Shown here: piece by piece, positions 1 to 8,312 of the stretch | How the letters are laid out: each line of letters begins with the position of its first letter | How positions within the stretch are numbered: the stretch's first letter is position 1 | Assembly (NCBI GenBank): GCA_027335345.1 | Contig: DAHWOF010000130.1 | Location: 1 to 38,199 of the forward strand | DNA: 38,199 bases | DNA from: Granulicella sp. | Lineage (GTDB): Bacteria > Acidobacteriota > Terriglobia > Terriglobales > Acidobacteriaceae | Direction: 5' to 3' | Position numbers and translations under genes: made by a program | The notes under the pieces: generated by a model | Databases searched by the model: none | Told to the model about the DNA's origin: nothing | What the model saw: only the letters and a program-made list of their open reading frames with translations

Positions 1-2
1 CG

Positions 3-68
3 CTGATGGGATGGCTGATGCGGCTGAGCCGCAAGACGGATGGAGCTGTCAGGGAGCCGGCGGCCTGA
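3..68 (+). CDS. C-terminal end of an uncharacterised protein truncated by the window edge (tail LMGWLMRLSRKTDGAVREPAA*; could be a transporter C-terminus)
   Basis: Open frame 3 from the window start to TGA at 66-68, immediately upstream of the GlcNAc catabolic genes; too short for family assignment. Confidence 0.3.
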   Translation: MMGWLMRLSRKTDGAVREPAA

Positions 69-233
69 AGGGATTCGGCGCAATAAGAGGAAGCATCCCT
101 TGTCCACCTGGGCGGCAACCAATGCGATGTGGATAGGTCGCCCGCATCTGACTGAGGCTCTGACACCCTGAAATCACGCCTCGGCGAAACGATATCTGGG
201 TCACCTGCGCCGGCCCTGTAAGACCCTTATCGG

Positions 234-259
234 GAAAATAAAGCCTTCCATGGGAAGGC
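234..259 (-). terminator. Intrinsic terminator downstream of the GlcNAc kinase gene
   Basis: Minus strand reads GCCTTCC-CAT-GGAAGGC followed by TTTATTTT, about 28 nt after the stop at 287. Confidence 0.75.
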
Positions 260-286
260 GAGCGTCTCGCCCTCCGATCAAACCGT

Positions 287-1237
287 TCAGCGACCTTGGC
301 GAGACGGCAGCACTGGGTTACGGGCGCGCCAGAGAGCCCCAAGGAGAGGATCGACTACACCCTCACGGACCTGGATGGTCGGGAACTCGGAGCGTACCGA
401 AGCGATGAGGGCCTCACGGACGGGTGCAACCTTCTCCATAATGGAGCCCGTAAGGGCGAGACTGGGAGGCTCCGCTTGGCCGCAGGGATTGGCGGCGGCG
501 GCTCCCGCATGCACCTGGCGAACCACCAGGCGCACCAGCCAGGCCAGTTCCTCGCCCTGCTGGCGCAGAACCTGAGAGGCAACCTCGTCGCCTTGTTGGG
601 CGCAGGCAAGGATGACTTCGGTGAGGCGAGAGAAGTCGGGCGCGGGCCGGGCGTTGGCAGCTTCCACCAGAAGTTCCAGGGAGGGTAGTTGCCAGAACTC
701 CATGACGGCGTCCAGGAGCCGGGTGGAGCGGCCTTCGTCGCGAGCTAGAAAGGCGGTTCGCAGTCCCTCGTGGCCGATACGATGGCCCGAGCCTTGATCG
801 GCCAGTTCGGGGCCCCATCCGCCCGCAGTGACAATGGAGCCATCCGGCCGGCGGCCTGCGACGTTGGAGCCCGTGCCAGCCATCGCAAGCACGCCGAGCT
901 TGCCATGGAAGGCGGCATCCAAAGCGATCTCGACATCTCCAAGTAGAAGAAGCTCGCCCGAGACGCGGGCGGAAAAGGCCTGCCGCAGCCAATCGGTCAC
1001 CAGAGGAACAGTCTCTCCTGCTGTTCCGACGCATGTGCGGGTGATGGCTTGCATGGAGATGCCGCTTCTGGCACTGAGCTCGCCCAAAGCCTGATCCAGG
1101 TTGGCAGCGGCTGAGGACGCATCCGTGCGCATCCGCTTGATGGTTCCCGTTCGGGTACGGCAAAGCTCTCCAGATTCATCGGCCAGCAGATAATCGGTCT
1201 TGGTGCCGCCTACGTCAAGCGCTAAGAAGAACGCCAT
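287..1237 (-). CDS. BadF/BadG/BcrA/BcrD-type ATPase, N-acetylglucosamine kinase-like
   Basis: N-terminal ALDVGGTKTDYLLAD phosphate-binding motif, MAGTGSNVAGR, GGWGPELADQGSGHRIGHEGL; located with nagA and hexosaminidase genes. Confidence 0.85.
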   Translation of the reverse strand: MAFFLALDVGGTKTDYLLADESGELCRTRTGTIKRMRTDASSAAANLDQALGELSARSGISMQAITRTCVGTAGETVPLVTDWLRQAFSARVSGELLLLGDVEIALDAAFHGKLGVLAMAGTGSNVAGRRPDGSIVTAGGWGPELADQGSGHRIGHEGLRTAFLARDEGRSTRLLDAVMEFWQLPSLELLVEAANARPAPDFSRLTEVILACAQQGDEVASQVLRQQGEELAWLVRLVVRQVHAGAAAANPCGQAEPPSLALTGSIMEKVAPVREALIASVRSEFPTIQVREGVVDPLLGALWRARNPVLPSRQGR

Positions 1238-1288
1238 GCAATGAGTTACTCCACCAGTCTGTGCTTCCGGGATTTTGCTGCTGCTCTG

Positions 1289-2431
1289 CTACTCTGCCAG
1301 CACCGCTTTGGTCAGGTTTCTGGGATGGTCGACATCGATCCCGTTGTTGGTGGCCATCCAGTAGGAAAAAAGCTGCATGGGTATGGTCTCACAGATGGCC
1401 AGCAGAGGCTCGCGCACCTGAGCTACAGGGATGGTGTGGTCCGCCAGGGCGGATACGGTTTTGTCTCCTTCGTTGGCGATCGCAAGGATGCTGGCTCCCT
1501 GCTGGCGCATCTCTCGCATCAGATGAATCACCTTCTCATAGCGCAGGATCGAGTCTGGAGCGGCCCAGTCCACGGTGGCGATCATCACCAGGGGAGTGGC
1601 TGGGGAGACCAGAGCGTTGGGGCCGTGCTTCAACTCGCCGCTCGGATAGCCTTCCGCGTGCAGATACGCGGACTCCTTCAGCTTCAGAGCCCCTTCCCGT
1701 GCGATAGGGTAGTGCATTCCGCGGCCGAGAAAGAGGAAGTTCCTGGTGAGGCGATAGCTTTCAGCGATGCGGCGAATCGACTCCTCCCAACCGCGTAGTT
1801 GCGTCTCCACCAGGCTGGGGAGAGCTTCCATCTCCGCCAGACGCATCCTGATCTCCAGGGCGTCCATCGTCTTGCGGGCCACGGCCCCCATAAGAGCAAG
1901 AAGGTAAAGGTTCAGCAACTGAGCTGTGAAGCTCTTGGTCGCCGGAATGGCGCGCTCCCGGCCTGCCAGGGTAGGAAAGGAGACGGTAGCCTCACGCGCC
2001 ATCGTGGATCCTTCCACGTTGGTGATCGCCAGCGTCTGGTTGCCCACCGCTTTGGCTTTGCGCAGAGCGGCCAGAGTATCGGCCGTCTCACCAGATTGGG
2101 AGATTACCAGAACGGCGTTGTTTGTCAACGCCTTCTCTTGACGGTACGAGTACTCGCTGGCATACTCGACATCCACCGGGATGGAACATAGATCCTCAAG
2201 CAGAAGCTCGGCCAGAAGACCCGCGTGGCGGCTAGAGCCGCTGGCAGCGATCACAATCTTGGTGCGCACACGCTCGAGCCACTCGATGATGGCCCCGCAG
2301 GTTTGGGTGCGGAGGTTACCGTCCTCGACATAGTGTTGGATGGTGGACGAGAACGTCTCCGGCTGTTCGAAGATCTCGCGCAGCATCCAGTGAGCAAAGG
2401 GGGCGGGCGTGGAAGCGGAAGATGTTGACAC
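1289..2431 (-). CDS. SIS-domain protein related to the GlmS isomerase half (glucosamine-6-phosphate deaminase NagB-II/AgaS-like or sugar isomerase)
   Basis: Tandem SIS motifs: ASGSSRHAGLLAELLLEDL, ISQSGETADTLAALRKAK, GRGMHYPIAREGALKLKESAYLHAEGYPSGELKHGPNALV; no glutamine amidotransferase domain. Confidence 0.85.
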   Translation of the reverse strand: MSTSSASTPAPFAHWMLREIFEQPETFSSTIQHYVEDGNLRTQTCGAIIEWLERVRTKIVIAASGSSRHAGLLAELLLEDLCSIPVDVEYASEYSYRQEKALTNNAVLVISQSGETADTLAALRKAKAVGNQTLAITNVEGSTMAREATVSFPTLAGRERAIPATKSFTAQLLNLYLLALMGAVARKTMDALEIRMRLAEMEALPSLVETQLRGWEESIRRIAESYRLTRNFLFLGRGMHYPIAREGALKLKESAYLHAEGYPSGELKHGPNALVSPATPLVMIATVDWAAPDSILRYEKVIHLMREMRQQGASILAIANEGDKTVSALADHTIPVAQVREPLLAICETIPMQLFSYWMATNNGIDVDHPRNLTKAVLAE

Positions 2432-2615
2432 TATGAGTCTCTTTTGAAATTAAAATGATTATTTATGCCTAATACGATCAGAATAAGGTACATTTCAGAC
2501 AGCCGCAAGGTGTAAATTGCTGCGCCTGCGCATTGTGGAGCTAAACTCAACAAGAAGCGGGACCCTCTCCACCGGAAGAATGGGTTTTCTCTCTCCGATT
2601 CGGTAATGTTTTCTT

Positions 2616-3401
2616 ATGTCTACAAAGACCGATGTTCGCGGCGATCGCATCATGAAAGCCCTGTTACGGGCGGGGGATATCTCCGTACAGGAGCTGGTGG
2701 ACCAGCTAGGGGCGTCTGCGCCCAGCATTCGCAGAGATCTGGCGCGGCTGGAGAGACGCGGTTTGGTGCTACGCACCCACGGCGGAGCGACCCTGGTCGA
2801 GCCGCTGCTCTATGAGCCGTTTCGGCACGATACGTCCTTTCAGGCCAGAGAGTTGCGTTCCGTTGAGGCCAAGCGGCGGATAGGGGTGGCGGCCAGCGAG
2901 CTCATTGGGGAACACGAGACGATCGGCCTGACGGCTGGTACGACCACGACCCAGATTGGCCGCTCGCTTCGGCACCGCCGTGGCATCTCAGTGATCACCA
3001 ATGCGGTAAACATCGGAATGGAACTATGCAACCAACCAGCGATCAAGACCATGCTGACGGGCGGAACGCTGGCTTGGGCGTGGACCTTTGCCCTGGCCGG
3101 GCAGCCTGCGCTGAGCTTTTTGCGCGAGGTCTATCTGGACAAGGCGTTTATTGGAATTACCGGCTTTGATCTGGAACGTGGCGTGACCACGCTGGAGGCG
3201 GAGGAGGCCGCAGTCTCCCAGGCGATGATACGCAACGCCAAAAAGGTGATTATCGTGGCGGATTCGGGGAAGATGGGTGAGGTCAGCCCTGCGCTGATCT
3301 GCCCCATCTCCTCCATCCACATGTTGGTCTCCGATACCAATCTGCCTCGCCAGATGCAGGACGAGTTGGCGGCACGGGGAATTGAAGTGGTTCTGGCCTA
3401 A
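2616..3401 (+). CDS. DeoR/GlpR-family transcriptional regulator
   Basis: N-terminal HTH (DRIMKALLRAGDISVQELVDQLGASAPSIRRDLARLERRGLVLRTHGGA) and DeoR C-terminal sensor domain (GLTAGTTTTQIGRSL...VVADSGKMG). Confidence 0.9.
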   Translation: MSTKTDVRGDRIMKALLRAGDISVQELVDQLGASAPSIRRDLARLERRGLVLRTHGGATLVEPLLYEPFRHDTSFQARELRSVEAKRRIGVAASELIGEHETIGLTAGTTTTQIGRSLRHRRGISVITNAVNIGMELCNQPAIKTMLTGGTLAWAWTFALAGQPALSFLREVYLDKAFIGITGFDLERGVTTLEAEEAAVSQAMIRNAKKVIIVADSGKMGEVSPALICPISSIHMLVSDTNLPRQMQDELAARGIEVVLA

Positions 3402-3409
3402 AGACCAGG

Positions 3410-5584
3410 CTACTTCGGAGTTTCCGTCGATGAAGAAATCGGCCCCGGGATGCCGAGGCTTGATGCCGTAGGTAGTTGGTGAGTTCGATATGCCTCCTCC
3501 ATGGCAGTGCCGATCTGTTCTCCGCGGCTCTGCCAGAGCTGAATTCGGAGATCGTAGCGCACCAGGACGTTGTCCAACCAGTAAGGCCGGTTTTCACTCA
3601 GCCAGGTTTGGCGATAGAGCGTCTTGAGCAGGGAGTAGCCGTCGCGGAGATCCTGGCATTTGCCGTTATTGCTGCTGATGTCGTCCATGATATTGCCGAC
3701 GATCCTTTTCTTGGAGGGATCGTTTTGCATGGCGTAGGCCTGTGCGTAGCCGTTGCGAATCTCATCGGAAAGCTGAAACTTCAGGCCGATGAAGTCGATC
3801 CGGCGGGCGCCGAGTTCCATGGCCAGAAGAGCGTTCTTCTCCCGCAGCGAAGGCTGGCTAGCCAGGGCCGTCTCGATCAGATTGATGGCATTTTCCGCAT
3901 CGAGACGAGCGGCGGGAATGTTGGCCCGCAACTTGTCGCCCTCCTTGACACCGGCTGGGCTCCAGGGATCAAGCCAGAAGACCCGATCGCTGATGTCGAT
4001 CAGATTCTCGGCGGCAATGATCTGAGCTATGGCCTGGTTGATGCGTCCTGACCCATCTCCAAAGAAGATGGGGCCGAAGGAGGCCTGGTAGGCTGCAGCG
4101 TCCGACTTGCCCGGCTGCCATCCCGCAGCGGCCCCAAAGAGGACGCCAAACCAGTCTTCGTTGAAGAGGCCTTCGCCGTCATCATCCCAGACTGTGGTCA
4201 GCACGCCGGTGCTGCCCAGGCGCTGGCCGGCCGCGACAAAGCCGGAGATGTTGTCCAGAGCTGTACTCTCGTTGGGAAAGACGACGTTCCAGTTGGCGTC
4301 GCCCGGGGCGACCCAGGTCTCCAGACCCTGTTTCTTGAAGGGCAGAATATCGTGGTCGTAGCTGTCTTCGTGCCAGTAGATCCAGGGGATGGCAATCATG
4401 TCCTTGGGAATGCCGGGAATCGCGGAAGGGTCGGAGTCACCGATGTCGCCCCAGAAGAGCAGGCGCCGGTGAAGCGGGGCCAGGGTGCTGTGGATGGAGG
4501 CAAGAAAGTCGGCGTACACCGGGCCGAGGCCGCGTTGATCGACGGCGGGTTTGGTGCGGCCCATACCCAGGTCAAAGGTCTCATCGGCACCAATGTGCAG
4601 AAACGGGCTGGGAAAGTCAGCCGCGATCTGCGTGAACCAACTCTTGATAAGGGGAAGCGATTCAGCCTGTCCGGGAGCGAGGACATAACCGTGCGGCGTC
4701 TCTGCCACATCGGCGTACTTCTCATACTCCAGTACGTGGTGCACATGGCCGAACGCCTCCTGTTCAGGCACGATCATGATGTGCAGACGGCTGGCGAAGG
4801 CCACCAGCTCCTTGGCCTGATCTCGGGTGAGGGCTCCTCCCGGAGGCGCGGCGAGGGGATCGTCAGCATACTCCAGAGTGTTTTCAAAATATGGAGAGTA
4901 AAGATTCACCTTGTGGGCCGCAAACACCTCAAGCTGATGCTTCATGAAGGCCATGGTTGGAAATGGGCCGCGGGAGAGATCGTCATCTTCGCCGCGATAC
5001 TTCATGCTTGGCCAGTCGCGGATTTTGGCGATCCACACAGAGGGAACGCCGTTGCTGTCATCGATGAGCTGCTTCAGGGTCTGGACCCCATAAAACACTC
5101 CGGCCGAGGTTTCACCAATGATGTCCACAGTGTTGCCGCCGCTGGAGTCTTTGTGCGAGAGCAGGATGTAGCCTTCATCGTGCATGGCTTGGTCGAAGCT
5201 GAGATGGTTGTCCGCAAGGATCTGCTGTGCCTGGCTCGCGCCGGCGCGCAGAAGAGTGATGGTCAGATCCGTGGGACCAGCCGCGGGCGACAGGAGGATA
5301 CCGCGCCGGCGCAGCGTCTGGCTGAGGTTTTGCGCGGCAAACAGATCCTCGGAGTTGCCTCCAGGAACTACCACGCTAGCCGTATGGACGGGGACCAGAC
5401 CTTGGGTTTGGATCTGCTTGGGTTGAGGAGAAAGCATCGGCCCGGGGGCTACGGAACCTTGGGCCAGGAGTTGTGTTGATGGGCTGACGGCGAACAACAG
5501 CAGCGCCACGAGAGAGAGACGGAGAGCGTTGGGAGGCTGGACAAGGCGTCCGGGCCGGACCGATGCGAGAAACGGCGTGAGCAT
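3410..5584 (-). CDS. Glycoside hydrolase family 20 beta-N-acetylhexosaminidase, secreted
   Basis: GH20b-like N-terminal domain, YRGEDDD, ...FLHIGADETFDLG (catalytic D-E pair), signal-peptide-like N-terminus. Confidence 0.88.
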   Translation of the reverse strand: MLTPFLASVRPGRLVQPPNALRLSLVALLLFAVSPSTQLLAQGSVAPGPMLSPQPKQIQTQGLVPVHTASVVVPGGNSEDLFAAQNLSQTLRRRGILLSPAAGPTDLTITLLRAGASQAQQILADNHLSFDQAMHDEGYILLSHKDSSGGNTVDIIGETSAGVFYGVQTLKQLIDDSNGVPSVWIAKIRDWPSMKYRGEDDDLSRGPFPTMAFMKHQLEVFAAHKVNLYSPYFENTLEYADDPLAAPPGGALTRDQAKELVAFASRLHIMIVPEQEAFGHVHHVLEYEKYADVAETPHGYVLAPGQAESLPLIKSWFTQIAADFPSPFLHIGADETFDLGMGRTKPAVDQRGLGPVYADFLASIHSTLAPLHRRLLFWGDIGDSDPSAIPGIPKDMIAIPWIYWHEDSYDHDILPFKKQGLETWVAPGDANWNVVFPNESTALDNISGFVAAGQRLGSTGVLTTVWDDDGEGLFNEDWFGVLFGAAAGWQPGKSDAAAYQASFGPIFFGDGSGRINQAIAQIIAAENLIDISDRVFWLDPWSPAGVKEGDKLRANIPAARLDAENAINLIETALASQPSLREKNALLAMELGARRIDFIGLKFQLSDEIRNGYAQAYAMQNDPSKKRIVGNIMDDISSNNGKCQDLRDGYSLLKTLYRQTWLSENRPYWLDNVLVRYDLRIQLWQSRGEQIGTAMEEAYRTHQLPTASSLGIPGPISSSTETPK

Positions 5585-5821
5585 GATTCCTCCTATGAAT
5601 TGATTATTTTATGTTGAAATGAGCAAACTTCTGAGCTATTTTTCAAGGTAGGAGCATATTTTTCTCCTGCGTTGATGGACAGATCTCTGGAAGACCGGAA
5701 GTGCCGGAGTTCTTGATTCCCGGCGCGGCTGTGAGTAAGCCTTCTGAAGTGATCTTCGTCCCGAGAAGCCTGGCGGAGCTTGTGTTCGGAGGGTAACCAG
5801 GTTGGAAAGAGAACGGTACGG

Positions 5822-6958
5822 ATGATGCAGCAGATTATTGCAAGAAGGTTGATCTCCGATACGGGCGAGTTGGCGTATCCGGTGGTGTCCGTCGAAGACG
5901 GCAAGATTGTCAGCGTGGAAGAAGGGCCGGAGAACGGATCGACGGAGACGCTGACAGCTGCGTTCTTTGAGATTCACGTTCATGGCGCGCGGTCATTCGA
6001 TTTTATGGTGGCGGATCAGCAAGGGTTCGCAGAGGCCGGACGATTTCTGGCCTGCCATGGAGTAGCGCATTATTTGCCCACCACGGTAACAGCTCCCCTG
6101 GATCTGACATTGAAGGCGCTGGAACGTCTGGCGGACGCGATTGAGCGACCGCATCCGCATACCTCTGGTGCGCCGGTGGCGACTCCAGTGGGAATCCACC
6201 TGGAAGGCCCCTTTGTCTCCCATGCCAAGCGTGGAGTGCATCCGGAGGCTTGCCTTCAGGAGCCGAGCATCGAGTTATTTGACCGCTTCCAGACTGCGGC
6301 CAGAGGACACATCCGGTTGATCACCATGGCGCCCGAACTGCCGCATGCGGTGGAGTTGATCAAGCACGCGACAGCCCAGGGGGTGCGCATCTCGATGGGG
6401 CACAGTATGGCGACGGAAGCGGAGACGCTGGCCGGAGTTGCCGCAGGGGCCAGCAGCTCAACGCACCTCTTCAATGCGATGCGCGCCCTGGACCATCGGG
6501 AACCGGGAATCGTCGGTACGCTTCTGGACCGGGATGACATCTACGCTGAAGCCATCTGCGACGGAGTCCATGTGCACCCGGCTGTGATCCGGCTGTGGTT
6601 GAAGATGAAGGGAGACGAGCGGGCCATCCTGGTTACCGACGGAATTTCAGCGACCGGCGTCCCAGATGGGACCTACACCCTGGGCGATCTCAAAGTAGTG
6701 GTCAAGGAAGGCGTCTGCCTCTCCGGTGAGACGTTGGCCGGCAGTGTTCTCACCATGGATCGCGCAGTCGCCAACTTGCAGCGGTTTACCGGAACCTCTC
6801 TTGGAACCGCGGTACGGTTGGCTTCACGCAACCCGGCGCGGCTGATGGGAATGACGCACCTGACGCAGAACATGCCGGGAGCTCCGGCAAACTTCAACCG
6901 CTTCGATGAGAACGGTCGTCGTATCGGAGGAATCATCGACGGGCGGCAGGTGGAGTAG
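5822..6958 (+). CDS. nagA: N-acetylglucosamine-6-phosphate deacetylase
   Basis: HVHGARSFDFM, GIHLEGPFVSHAKRGVHP, MGHSMA, STHLFNAMRALDHREPGIVG, LVTDGISATG; start chosen at MMQQII, supplied ORF begins at 5780. Confidence 0.92.
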   Translation: MMQQIIARRLISDTGELAYPVVSVEDGKIVSVEEGPENGSTETLTAAFFEIHVHGARSFDFMVADQQGFAEAGRFLACHGVAHYLPTTVTAPLDLTLKALERLADAIERPHPHTSGAPVATPVGIHLEGPFVSHAKRGVHPEACLQEPSIELFDRFQTAARGHIRLITMAPELPHAVELIKHATAQGVRISMGHSMATEAETLAGVAAGASSSTHLFNAMRALDHREPGIVGTLLDRDDIYAEAICDGVHVHPAVIRLWLKMKGDERAILVTDGISATGVPDGTYTLGDLKVVVKEGVCLSGETLAGSVLTMDRAVANLQRFTGTSLGTAVRLASRNPARLMGMTHLTQNMPGAPANFNRFDENGRRIGGIIDGRQVE

Positions 6959-7107
6959 CGGAGGCGAAACCCGGATGCAGATGCTGAAAGGCTATGCTCT
7001 TGCGGGTTGGTTCGCTCTCCGGAACGGTCATCTCTTCCTCGGCCAACCGAGGCGCAAGCAAGGCGCGTTCTCTACCTCTTTCAATCCATTTACTGGAAAG
7101 GATCGTG

Positions 7108-8157
7108 ATGAAGAAACAAGGAACAAAGCTCGTGGCAGGGATAGCCTTGTGGCTTGGCGCCCTCTCGGCCTGTGCCCAGAAGACAGAGTTCTGGGTCGGC
7201 AATCAAGATGCGTCGGTGGCCTCTTTTCTGGCTCATCGGGACAAGATCGACATCATCTCGCCCACCTGGTACCACTTTGACCAGAACGGCCTGGTGAGTG
7301 GTGAGCCGCAGCCGGTGGTTCTCAAGGCAGCCAAAGAAGCGCACCTGACGATCATTCCTCTCTTCGCGCTCTTCAACCACGAGCAGCTCCACGTTCTCGT
7401 AGGGGATGAAAAGGCACAGGACGCGCTTATTCAGTCTCTGCTTCGCGAGTGTCATAACCACGGCTACGACGGTGTGAATCTGGACATTGAAAACGTGATG
7501 TGGACGGACCGCGATGGCCTCTCCGCGATGGTGAAGAAGATTGCCGACGCTCTTCACCAGCAGCATCTGCAAGTGCAGATCGACGTGGTTCCAAACGCAC
7601 CCGGATACCCTGGAGCGTCCGGCTTCAGCACCTGGATCTTCCAGGAGTGGCGCGGCGGCTATGATCTGAAAGCTCTGGCTCAATCCGTCGATCTCATCTG
7701 CCTGATGACCTACGACCAGAACACGCGCTGGACGGTTCCTGGCCCCGTGGATGGATGGACCTGGACCAAACAAAATGTGGATTACGCGCTTCAGTTCGTT
7801 CCCCGCAAAAAGTTGTCACTGGGCATAGCCCTCTACGGGTATCACTGGTATACGGGTGATCCTGGATTCAACGGCAAAAACCATACCCCTAACCCGACAG
7901 CGGAGTACATCTCGGAGCCGGCAGCCATTCACCTGCGCGATACCTGGGGTGGCAAGACCCAATGGGACGCGGTGGAGCATACCCCCTGGTTCTACATCGA
8001 CCGCGATCAGATGCGCGAGTGGGTCTTCTACACCAATCAGCGCGCCTTCATGGACCGGTTCAATCTTGCCAAACAGTATGGAATCCAGGGAGTCTGCGCC
8101 TGGGATCTGGGAGATGAAGACCCCTCCATCTGGGCGGCCATACCCGCCAAGCGCTAG
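7108..8157 (+). CDS. Glycoside hydrolase family 18 protein (chitinase/YaaH-like chitobiase type), secreted
   Basis: Signal peptide MKKQGTKLVAGIALWLGALSACA; DGVNLDIENV matches the GH18 DGxDxDxE region with catalytic E; start with good RBS (GGAAAGGA) upstream. Confidence 0.85.
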   Translation: MKKQGTKLVAGIALWLGALSACAQKTEFWVGNQDASVASFLAHRDKIDIISPTWYHFDQNGLVSGEPQPVVLKAAKEAHLTIIPLFALFNHEQLHVLVGDEKAQDALIQSLLRECHNHGYDGVNLDIENVMWTDRDGLSAMVKKIADALHQQHLQVQIDVVPNAPGYPGASGFSTWIFQEWRGGYDLKALAQSVDLICLMTYDQNTRWTVPGPVDGWTWTKQNVDYALQFVPRKKLSLGIALYGYHWYTGDPGFNGKNHTPNPTAEYISEPAAIHLRDTWGGKTQWDAVEHTPWFYIDRDQMREWVFYTNQRAFMDRFNLAKQYGIQGVCAWDLGDEDPSIWAAIPAKR

Positions 8158-8312
8158 GATCTTTGGGGAAGCGGATCCGCAGCAACCGGCCGACCGCAGC
8201 AGACTGCGGAACCGCAGGGGACCTGTGCAGGAGTTGGTTGCTCGGGTCGAAGGAAGCTGCCCTGGACCCGGTGGGTTCATGGACGCTCTCATAAGACAAG
8301 CGGAGGGATGGG

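Noticed and set aside
4352-5479. 375-aa plus-strand ORF antisense to the GH20 gene
   Set aside because: Fully opposite a convincing GH20 coding sequence; composition is that of a high-GC shadow ORF without recognisable domains.
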